This document shows positions 1-6,231 of a stretch of 6,231 nt of DNA, one piece after another; positions within the stretch are counted from its first letter, which is position 1; the number at the start of each line of letters is the position of its first letter. The notes under the pieces are model-generated. The model did no database searches. It was not told where the DNA came from and saw only the letters and a list, made by a program, of their open reading frames with translations. The position numbers and the translations under genes were made by a program. Source of the stretch: an uncultured Muribaculaceae bacterium (GTDB lineage Bacteria > Bacteroidota > Bacteroidia > Bacteroidales > Muribaculaceae); contig CAJUSZ010000050.1 in NCBI GenBank assembly GCA_910589425.1, forward strand, positions 1 to 6,231, written 5' to 3'.

Positions 1-196
1 TAAGTTACGAATAATTTATCACTTGACCAAATTATTTTAAGACTGAATCAACTGATATTCAGCTGTCTGATCCACATTTGCAACTGTACTCCGCACGTTT
101 TGGGATACGCCTATAAAATATCGATGCTGGAGAAATAACCAAGAGATTTTAAATGAAAGAGCCGTGTGTAAAATGTAGAAGTTGGCTTTTCAGCTT
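1..196. other. AT-richer intergenic stretch, no gene recognised
   Basis: This stretch precedes the recJ promoter and is visibly richer in A and T than the genes that follow. Plus-strand frame 1 is open from base 4 to a TAA at 136-138, but its only ATG lies four codons before that stop. On the minus strand a frame is open from about 189 down to a TAA at 37-39, again with no ATG. Neither translation resembles a family I know. I see no tRNA, insertion-sequence end, direct-repeat array or riboswitch. It may be plain intergenic DNA or the eroded end of a gene lying to the left. Confidence 0.5.
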
Positions 197-204
197 TTGA
201 AAAG
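186..204. repeat. Inverted repeat overlapping the recJ -33 element
   Basis: CTTTTCA at 186-192 is the exact reverse complement of TGAAAAG at 198-204, with a 5-base centre. The right arm covers part of the TTG assigned to the -33 element. A protein bound here could compete with RNA polymerase, so it could be an operator. It is also short and AT-rich, and may be chance. Confidence 0.35.
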
Positions 205-226
205 TCAGGGATTTTTCGTATCTTTG
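197..226 (+). promoter_or_regulatory. Bacteroidota-type sigma-ABfr promoter for recJ-recQ
   Basis: The sequence TATCTTTG at 219-226 matches the Bacteroidota -7 consensus TAnnTTTG exactly. A TTG at 197-199 fits the -33 element, with a 19-base spacer, which is the usual distance. Transcription would start a few bases downstream, around 231-234. The leader would then be about 45-50 bases to the ATG at 280, or about 112-115 bases to the ATG at 346. No other match to the consensus was seen in bases 1-279 on the plus strand. No separate promoter is visible between recJ and recQ, so this one probably serves both. Confidence 0.7.
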
Positions 227-345
227 CAAATCCTTGTTCCTCGGTTTTCCCTTCTCGGCTTCAATAGAACCTTCCCGACATGGCGATTTATCCGGATGCC
301 GGAAAGGCTTCTGATTTAACTTACACAATATCCAGCAATCTCAGA

Positions 346-2082
346 ATGACATATAAATGGAATTATCAGCCGCTTACACTGAAACAGCGTCAGGAGGTAG
401 ATGAACTTATGCCTGCCTGTGGCAATCTTTCTCCGATAGCGGAGGTCCTGTTGAGGCGGGGAGTGGATTCGCGGGCCGGAGCGGAAAGATTTTTCAATCC
501 TTCGATTTCAGATCTGCATGATCCCTTTCTTCTCGGCGATATGGACAAGGCCGTGGAGCGTCTTAACAAGGCGATGGGTTCAAAGCAGCGAATAATGATA
601 TATGGAGACTACGATGTGGACGGCACCACGGCCGTGGCTCTTGTATATAAATATCTACAGAATTATTACAGCAATATAGAATATTACATACCGACCCGGT
701 ATGAGGAAGGATATGGAATCTCGCGGAAGAGCATCGACTACGCCGTTGAGAATGAAGTGAAGCTTGTAATCGTACTCGATTGCGGTATCAAGGCTATCGA
801 AGAGATAACATACGCGAAAGAGCATGGCATAGATTTCATAATATGCGACCATCATGTCCCGGACGAGGAGTTGCCTCCAGCCGTGGCGATATTGAATCCC
901 AAGATGCCGGGCAGCACATATCCTTGTCCTCATCTGAGCGGCTGTGGCGTCGGATTCAAGTTCATGCAGGCGTTCGCAATGAGCAACGGACTGAGCAACC
1001 ATAACGAGCTGGAATCGCTGCTTGATCTTGTCGCTGTCAGTGTTGCAGCCGATATCGTGCCTATAGTGGATGAGAACCGTGTAATGGCATATCATGGTCT
1101 GCGGAGACTGAACAGTAATCCCAACCTCGGTCTGCGCAGCATAATCCGTCTGTGTAAGCTGACCAATAAAGATATAACCATTTCGGACGTGATCTTCAAG
1201 ATCGGCCCGCGCATCAATGCTTCCGGCAGAATGCAGAGCGGTATCGAGGCTGTGGATCTGCTTGTGTGCCGTGATCTTCATGACGCCTACGAGAAAGGAA
1301 AGGCCATCGATCAGTATAACAAGGACAGAAAAGAACTTGACAAGCGTATCACCGAGGAGGCCAACCATCTGATTGCAAATGATGTCTCTATTATAGAGGG
1401 CAAGCGCTCCATCGTCATATACAACAAAGACTGGCATAAGGGCATAATCGGTATTGTCGCTTCCCGGCTTACCGAACTGTATTACAAGCCGTCGGTTGTG
1501 CTTACATATTCAAATGGAATAGCCACGGGTTCTTCACGTTCTGTCCAGGGATTTGACATATATGCGGCAGTCAATGCGAGCCGTACGCTTTTGGAAAATT
1601 TCGGAGGACATACGTATGCTGTCGGACTTACTTTGAAAGAGGAGAACATACCGGAATTCAGCCGTAGGTTCGAGCAGTTTGTGGCAGAGCATATACAGCC
1701 CAACCAGCTCTCGCCTCAGATAGAGATTGACGCTGAGATAGAGTTTGCCGATATTACCCCTGAGCTGATAGCATATCTTAAGAAATTCAATCCGTACGGA
1801 CCGGGCAACCAGAAGCCGGTCTTCATCACCCGTAATGTTTTCGATTTCGGCACGAGCAAACTTGTCGGCAAGAATCTGGAGCATATCAAACTTGAACTGG
1901 AGGATGACAGCACGAGCCGTGTGATCAACGCCATCGCGTTTAATATGGCTCCGTATTTCGAGCATATACATGCCCATAAGCCTATTGATATATGCTACAC
2001 GATCGAGCAGACTAAGCGGACCGGACGCACTGACAGCGTTCAGCTCATGATCCGGGATATACGTATTTCCGAGAAGCGCTGA
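346..2082 (+). CDS. recJ: Single-stranded-DNA-specific 5'-3' exonuclease RecJ
   Basis: RecJ is a cytoplasmic metal-dependent DHH-family nuclease that degrades single-stranded DNA 5'-3' in RecF-pathway recombination, base-excision repair and mismatch repair. Numbered from the ATG at 346 (578 residues), the visible motifs are DYDVDGTT (88-95), the Asp of VLDCGI (145), the signature DHH (168-170), the Asp of AADIVP (236), NASGR (291-295), the DHHA1 motif GGH (420-422), and FNPYGPGN (481-488) in the OB-like C-terminal domain. All metal-binding positions appear intact and the length is normal for Bacteroidales RecJ. I chose the start at 346 because the homologues I remember begin near MTYKWNY. The in-frame ATG at 280 would add 22 unrecognised residues. 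Neither start has a clear ribosome-binding site. The stop overlaps the recQ start by one base, so the two are probably translationally coupled. Confidence 0.95.
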   Translation: MTYKWNYQPLTLKQRQEVDELMPACGNLSPIAEVLLRRGVDSRAGAERFFNPSISDLHDPFLLGDMDKAVERLNKAMGSKQRIMIYGDYDVDGTTAVALVYKYLQNYYSNIEYYIPTRYEEGYGISRKSIDYAVENEVKLVIVLDCGIKAIEEITYAKEHGIDFIICDHHVPDEELPPAVAILNPKMPGSTYPCPHLSGCGVGFKFMQAFAMSNGLSNHNELESLLDLVAVSVAADIVPIVDENRVMAYHGLRRLNSNPNLGLRSIIRLCKLTNKDITISDVIFKIGPRINASGRMQSGIEAVDLLVCRDLHDAYEKGKAIDQYNKDRKELDKRITEEANHLIANDVSIIEGKRSIVIYNKDWHKGIIGIVASRLTELYYKPSVVLTYSNGIATGSSRSVQGFDIYAAVNASRTLLENFGGHTYAVGLTLKEENIPEFSRRFEQFVAEHIQPNQLSPQIEIDAEIEFADITPELIAYLKKFNPYGPGNQKPVFITRNVFDFGTSKLVGKNLEHIKLELEDDSTSRVINAIAFNMAPYFEHIHAHKPIDICYTIEQTKRTGRTDSVQLMIRDIRISEKR

Positions 2083-4034
2083 TGGGATCTGGTTCTGCCG
2101 ATGCGGGAATGGACGCCGCCCTGAAAATACTGAAACGGCATTGGGGCTATGACAATTTCCGCCCTCTTCAGGCAGAGATCGTCAGATCCGCGCTCAGCGG
2201 AGTAGACACGCTCGGCCTGATGCCGACCGGAGGAGGCAAATCGATTGCCTTTCAGGTGCCTGGATTGCTTTATGGCGGCCTGACCATTGTTGTAACCCCG
2301 TTGATATCGCTGATGAAAGATCAGGTGGACAATCTTCGCCGCAGGGGAGTGAAGGCTGTCTATTTTCATTCCGCCATGACTTCGGGTGAGATACGTATGG
2401 CATGGGAGCGGCTCTGCAACGATGGTTGCAGTTTCCTTTACATAGCGCCGGAGCGGCTCGGCAACAATCGTTTTCTGGATGAACTGCGTCATCTGCCTAT
2501 ACGCCTTATAGTGGTCGACGAAGCGCATTGCATTTCCCAGTGGGGCTACGACTTCAGACCGTCGTATCTGGGAATAAGAAAGTTGCGGAATGTAGCCGGG
2601 GATGCCCCTTTCATGGCATTGACCGCGACGGCTACGCGGGAAGTTGTCGATGATATTGCGAAGGAACTCGGGTTCAGACCGGGATACAAAGTGCTTCGGG
2701 ACAGTTTTGCCCGGGACAATATCAGCTACATTGTCCGTCCCACAGATTTCAAGATCAATGAGATGCTCCATATTCTGAGAAATACCAGGGGAGCTTCGAT
2801 CGTATATGTGCGCAGCAGAAAGCGTACGCGTGAACTCACAGAGATTTTAGTTGACGAAGGCATATCGGCAACCGCTTATCATGCGGGTCTGTCGTTTGAT
2901 GTGAAGGAATCTTCCCAGAATCTGTGGATGACCGGAGGGGCAAGGGTGATAGTTGCTACCAATGCGTTCGGCATGGGGATAGACAAGCCGGATGTGCGGG
3001 TGGTGATACACTACGACATGCCTCCGTCGCTTGAGGAGTATTATCAGGAAGCCGGGCGTGCGGGAAGAGACGGGCTTAAATCTTTTGCTGTCCTGTTGCG
3101 TGGCAAACGCGACAAGGCCACTCTCAGGAAAAGAATCTCCGAGGCGTTTCCGGAACGCAAGTTCATAAAGGAACTCTATCAGAGATTATGTGTTTTCTTC
3201 GGAGTGGAGACTGGGGAAGGATACGGATTGCTGAGGGAGTTTGATATCAAGCGCTTCTGCGATATAAATTCATACAGGGAAAATGATTGCGAGGCTGCGC
3301 TGAAGTTGCTTTCAAGGTCTGGCTATGTGGACTACATAGAGGAGAAAGACACCAGATCGCGTGTCATGGTTACTGTTTTGAGAGATGAGTTGTATCATCT
3401 TCCGCTGAGTGCCGGGACAGATCGGGTGCTTACATGTATACTCAGGAGCTGCCCGGGTGTTTTTTCCGACTATGTGTTTATCTATGAATCGGATCTATGC
3501 CGGGAAACCGGACTTGACGGGCAGACTGTATATGAATCTTTGATCGAGCTGGGAAGAAAGAGGCTCATATCCTACGTGCCCCGCAGCAGAATGCCATACA
3601 TATTCTTTGCTACATCCCGTGAGGATATTTCTGATATGCTTATCCCCAGGACTGTATATGAGCATAGACTTGATGCGATGAAACGGCGTGTGGAGGCGAT
3701 GATTGATTATGCGTATTCAGACTCGGATTGCAGGGTCAGCCGTATGCTGGCCTATTTCGGGGAGAGCGATGCTCCGGCGTGCGGGAAATGTGATGTGTGC
3801 AGAGACGGTGTGTCTTCCCGGAAATATGATGGCGGTGAAATCGATAGAAGACTACTCGATATGCTCGGGAAATCGTGCCGAGGAATATCGTTGGCTAATC
3901 TTGAACATGAGTTCGGGAAGGGACTTGATGTGGCATTCCGCAGGCTCCAGCATCTTGTCGATGAGAATATCGTGGCGGTAGATGAGCTTGGATGCTATTA
4001 CATAAAAGATCAGACGGTCTCCGACTGTGAATGA
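2082..4034 (+). CDS. recQ: ATP-dependent 3'-5' DNA helicase RecQ, Bacteroidota-type architecture
   Basis: RecQ is a superfamily 2 DNA helicase that unwinds duplexes and recombination intermediates, supplying single strands to RecJ. In this 650-residue protein I see motif 0 (NFRPLQ), Walker A TGGGKS (49-54, Lys53), DEAH (146-149), the aromatic-rich loop with Trp154, Phe158 and Arg159, motif III (ALTATAT), motif V (ATNAFGMGIDKPDV) and motif VI QEAGRAGRDG (322-331). A zinc-binding set Cys550, Cys567, Cys570 and Cys573 has the E. coli spacing C-x16-C-x2-C-x2-C, but lies about 220 residues after motif VI instead of about 50. The intervening stretch looks like a folded, partly helical insertion, which I remember from other Bacteroidota RecQ proteins. 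About 77 residues follow the zinc site and resemble a small winged-helix region; no HRDC domain is apparent. The ATG overlaps the recJ stop as TGATG. GAGAAG at 2071-2076 is a weak possible ribosome-binding site, so translation probably depends on coupling to recJ. Confidence 0.95.
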   Translation: MGSGSADAGMDAALKILKRHWGYDNFRPLQAEIVRSALSGVDTLGLMPTGGGKSIAFQVPGLLYGGLTIVVTPLISLMKDQVDNLRRRGVKAVYFHSAMTSGEIRMAWERLCNDGCSFLYIAPERLGNNRFLDELRHLPIRLIVVDEAHCISQWGYDFRPSYLGIRKLRNVAGDAPFMALTATATREVVDDIAKELGFRPGYKVLRDSFARDNISYIVRPTDFKINEMLHILRNTRGASIVYVRSRKRTRELTEILVDEGISATAYHAGLSFDVKESSQNLWMTGGARVIVATNAFGMGIDKPDVRVVIHYDMPPSLEEYYQEAGRAGRDGLKSFAVLLRGKRDKATLRKRISEAFPERKFIKELYQRLCVFFGVETGEGYGLLREFDIKRFCDINSYRENDCEAALKLLSRSGYVDYIEEKDTRSRVMVTVLRDELYHLPLSAGTDRVLTCILRSCPGVFSDYVFIYESDLCRETGLDGQTVYESLIELGRKRLISYVPRSRMPYIFFATSREDISDMLIPRTVYEHRLDAMKRRVEAMIDYAYSDSDCRVSRMLAYFGESDAPACGKCDVCRDGVSSRKYDGGEIDRRLLDMLGKSCRGISLANLEHEFGKGLDVAFRRLQHLVDENIVAVDELGCYYIKDQTVSDCE

Positions 4035-4044
4035 AGACCGTCTG
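4011..4044. terminator. Hairpin terminator between convergent recQ and kinase genes
   Basis: CAGACGGTCT at 4011-4020 pairs perfectly with AGACCGTCTG at 4035-4044, giving a 10-bp GC-rich stem with a 14-base loop. Read on the minus strand, the stem is followed at once by ATCTTTTATG, a modest U-tract, so it should terminate the kinase transcript about 30 bases beyond its stop codon. Read on the plus strand no U-tract follows, so it would be at best a weak terminator for recQ, though it could protect the 3' end of the mRNA. The left arm and loop lie inside the recQ coding sequence and the recQ stop codon is the last part of the loop. Confidence 0.65.
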
Positions 4045-4073
4045 TAATATCCTGTAAGATAAAATCTGTTTGC

Positions 4074-6176
4074 TCAGTCGTTGCTGATGTTCTTCGGAAT
4101 CGTGAATATAAACCTGGCTCCTGATCTGTATTTTTTATCCACATAGATTGTGCCGCCTAATGTCTCGGCCAGTCTGCGGCAGATATAGAGACCAAGTCCC
4201 GTGCCCTGTTGGAAAGTATCGAGCTTGACAAACCTGTCGAAGATCTCCTCCTCGTGTCCTTCAGGGATGCCGGAGCCTGTATCTGTAATTATGAAGCTTA
4301 CGGTTCCCGCATCTTTATTTTCCCTGCATTCAAGGATTATGGATCCGTTGATTGTGAATTTTGCGGCATTGGAAAGCATCTTCATGAGAACTTCCTCTAT
4401 GCTTCCACGGTCCGACCTTATCTGGATGTCCGGACTCGGAAGCCGGCAGTCGACGTATACTCCGGGTTTTACCTTGTGGGAAGCCCACTGGGCGGCAAGA
4501 CTGAGCAGAGTCGATGCGGATGTTGTCTCGGCTGATGGCTCAGGGGAATGCGTATCGATCGACGACAGATAGAGAATATCGTTGATGAGAACCTCGAGAA
4601 GTTCGGTGTTGAAGACGATTTGATTTGAGAAATTCTTAAGTTTGGGGACGAGTGTATCGGGGACTTTGTTCACGATGAGCCGTGAAAAACCCATTATGGC
4701 ATTGAGCGGAGTGCGGATCTCGTGGCTCATGCTGTGGAGGAACTCGTCTTTGGCCACATTGGCTGCTTCAGCTCTGTCGCGGGCTTTGATAAGCTGTGTC
4801 TGGATCTTGTTCAGAGTGTCTCTTTCACGTTCAAGACGTTTGACGGCGTCGGAAAGATGTCGGGAAAGGGCACGTGCATGTCTGTAATAATAGTAAAGTA
4901 TGATCACAAGTACGAGAACCACGAAGAACGCGGCCGAAATTATCCACACCACATTGCGGGTGGCAGCGATCTCGTTGTCTCTTTTCTCAATCTCCAACGC
5001 CGCATTGCGCGTCTGGAGTTCGTTGACATCATATTTGATCTGAAGCTCTGTGTAGAGATTCTGGTTCTGCGCAGTGCGGCTGTTCTCGAGGAGTGTCTCA
5101 AGTTTTGTGATTGCGTCGTTGGCCGTTGAATTGTCGCCGGTGGCTTTGGCCGCCTCTATGATCATCTCCAGCAATCCCCGCTGCAATGCGATGTTGTTGG
5201 AATCCGACATCTCCTTCACTTTCTTAAGAAGAGGAAGAGCTTTTTTATAGTCATTGCTTGCGAAGGCATAAAAAGCCTCGGTGCGCGGAGTCGCCGCAAA
5301 ATCGGCCGCTACTGTCGGATTGGTGTTTTTCAGTCTCAGGGCAGCCATATAGTAGCCTTTTACTTCCTCTGGTGTAAGAGCTTTGTGGTTAAAAAGCATA
5401 CGCCGGTAAGAGACATATTTCTGCACGTCGTAGTTTCTGAATTTTCTGTTCTTCCCTTTGTATTCCTTTTCAAGTCCGGATATTATTCTCAGCAGCTTCT
5501 TGTCGGCATCGACGGCGCGGAATGGGCGTCCGGCTTCCATGTAATGGATTGCGGCGGCCGTATAATAGAAATTCTTGATGGAATAATGCAGATCTTTCCG
5601 TTCGTTGATTTTGCTTTCCAGCTTCTCGAGATAGTCGGCAAGAAGGTTGGGGGTTCCCTCCACGCTTAGATAAGCGCATACATAATAGAGATCCTTCACC
5701 TGTGAATGCCATGATCCCTTCCCGATGTCGGCTCTTGCTATTAGATTGGTCAGGTTCTGTCGGCGCACATTGTCGGAAGAGTTCCTGACTTCGTTCATGA
5801 TGATATACAGATCAAGAAACAGTTTTGTATCTTCCACTTCGGGAGAAGATTTCAGCAGACCGGCTTCTTTTCTGAGAGCAAGCAGGGCTTTGCGGTCTTT
5901 TGAGGATGCTGCCGCTCTCTGGCGCAGCATGTCAAGGCAGACATTGGTCTGTTTGCTGCGTTTTGCCACGTCATAGAGTTCTTTACCGTTTATCCGCCTT
6001 GAGGCCGACGAATTTTCCGTGTCGAAAATATCATAAAGAATCTTAATTGAATCTTTTGCCGTGTTAGCATAGTGAAGCTGCCGTCGCAGACTGTCGGCCC
6101 GGTGCTTGACGACCCCGGACTGTGCCGATGCTATGCCTGCTATAAATATCAAAGAAAGAAGAAGTTTGTATTTCAT
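4074..6176 (-). CDS. Membrane sensor histidine kinase with TPR-like periplasmic domain
   Basis: This is a two-component sensor kinase that should autophosphorylate on His and pass the phosphate to a response regulator. Numbered from the ATG at 6174-6176 (700 residues), a signal peptide spans residues 1-18, ending in ASA before Gln19. A helical periplasmic region of about 390 residues follows, with a TPR-like unit near 300-325 (AFYAFASNDYKKALPLL) and a probable coiled coil near 370-405. A single membrane helix spans about 409-431. A cytoplasmic coiled coil leads into the HisKA H-box (SHEIRTPLN, phosphoacceptor His485). HATPase_c follows, with an N-box (Asn603), G1 DTGSG (632-636) and G2 GTGLGL (658-663). 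The protein ends soon after, with no receiver, HPt or DNA-binding domain, so it is a classical rather than a hybrid kinase. An in-frame ATG four codons upstream (6186-6188) is an alternative start; I preferred the one giving a typical MKYK signal peptide. Lys599 replaces the first Asn often seen in the N-box. The signal sensed is unknown, and no response regulator gene is adjacent within the window. Confidence 0.9.
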   Translation of the reverse strand: MKYKLLLSLIFIAGIASAQSGVVKHRADSLRRQLHYANTAKDSIKILYDIFDTENSSASRRINGKELYDVAKRSKQTNVCLDMLRQRAAASSKDRKALLALRKEAGLLKSSPEVEDTKLFLDLYIIMNEVRNSSDNVRRQNLTNLIARADIGKGSWHSQVKDLYYVCAYLSVEGTPNLLADYLEKLESKINERKDLHYSIKNFYYTAAAIHYMEAGRPFRAVDADKKLLRIISGLEKEYKGKNRKFRNYDVQKYVSYRRMLFNHKALTPEEVKGYYMAALRLKNTNPTVAADFAATPRTEAFYAFASNDYKKALPLLKKVKEMSDSNNIALQRGLLEMIIEAAKATGDNSTANDAITKLETLLENSRTAQNQNLYTELQIKYDVNELQTRNAALEIEKRDNEIAATRNVVWIISAAFFVVLVLVIILYYYYRHARALSRHLSDAVKRLERERDTLNKIQTQLIKARDRAEAANVAKDEFLHSMSHEIRTPLNAIMGFSRLIVNKVPDTLVPKLKNFSNQIVFNTELLEVLINDILYLSSIDTHSPEPSAETTSASTLLSLAAQWASHKVKPGVYVDCRLPSPDIQIRSDRGSIEEVLMKMLSNAAKFTINGSIILECRENKDAGTVSFIITDTGSGIPEGHEEEIFDRFVKLDTFQQGTGLGLYICRRLAETLGGTIYVDKKYRSGARFIFTIPKNISND

Positions 6177-6231
6177 ACTATAGTACATGACAATTTTTAT
6201 GTCTGCTGCTTTTTGATGTAAACGACAGTCA

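Noticed and set aside
4..189. Short open frames on both strands at the left edge, considered as a gene remnant or transposase tail
   Set aside because: There is no usable start codon in either frame, no similarity I recognise, and no terminal inverted repeat or target duplication, so no gene or pseudogene is called.
655..1437. Open frame of 260 codons on the minus strand inside recJ
   Set aside because: It lies wholly opposite a strongly supported recJ with intact catalytic motifs, its translation is not recognisable as any family, and it has no promoter of its own.
1534..1977. Open frame of 147 codons on the minus strand in the recJ C-terminal region
   Set aside because: It is antisense to the conserved DHHA1 and OB-like regions, overlaps other spurious frames, and shows no family features.
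2040..2771. Open frame of 243 codons on the minus strand across the recJ-recQ junction
   Set aside because: It runs antisense through the conserved helicase motifs of recQ and has no recognisable domain, so it is best explained as a coding shadow.
4722..5129. Plus-strand open frame of 135 codons opposite the kinase membrane and coiled-coil region
   Set aside because: Its composition follows from the complementary kinase codons, and it has no promoter or recognisable domain.
6177..6231. Possible promoter for the kinase (ATAAAAATTG on the minus strand)
   Set aside because: It does not match TAnnTTTG in sequence or spacing, and no paired -33 TTG is evident. The true promoter may lie beyond the window.
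1..6231. Possible mobile element, CRISPR array, defence system or retron-like locus
   Set aside because: No transposase, integrase, reverse transcriptase, Cas-like protein, repeat-spacer pattern or element boundary was found. The RecJ and RecQ proteins look like housekeeping repair enzymes.

Overview
The window looks like chromosomal DNA from the phylum Bacteroidota, most likely the order Bacteroidales. Three things point there: a TTG / TAnnTTTG promoter of the Bacteroidota type ahead of the first gene, the near absence of Shine-Dalgarno sequences, and proteins that read like the Bacteroidales versions of RecJ, RecQ and a periplasmic-TPR sensor kinase. A gut family such as Muribaculaceae is possible but is only an impression.

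Layout. Bases 1-279 are an AT-richer non-coding stretch with no recognisable gene; its right end carries the promoter (197-226). Two plus-strand genes follow: recJ (346-2082; an in-frame ATG at 280 is an alternative start) and recQ (2082-4034). They overlap by one base (TGATG) and look like a translationally coupled operon. A convergent minus-strand gene (stop at 4074, start at 6176 or 6188) encodes a membrane sensor histidine kinase with a signal peptide, a large helical periplasmic domain, one membrane span, a coiled coil, and HisKA and HATPase_c domains. Only 39 bases separate the two convergent stop codons. A perfect 10-bp inverted repeat spans the end of recQ and probably acts as the transcription terminator, mainly for the kinase.

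How the genes work together. RecQ unwinds DNA 3'-5' and RecJ degrades single strands 5'-3'. Together they make or widen single-stranded gaps for RecFOR-mediated RecA loading, so a coupled operon is functionally sensible. The kinase is on the opposite strand and shows no link to DNA repair. Its partner response regulator is not in the window.

Novelty. I see no mobile element, CRISPR array, RNA gene, defence island or clearly undescribed system; this reads as ordinary core-genome DNA. The points most worth a second look are the long insertion that moves the RecQ zinc module towards the C-terminus, a lysine in the kinase N-box where Asn is usual, the terminator stem inside the recQ coding sequence, and an inverted repeat overlapping the recJ promoter.
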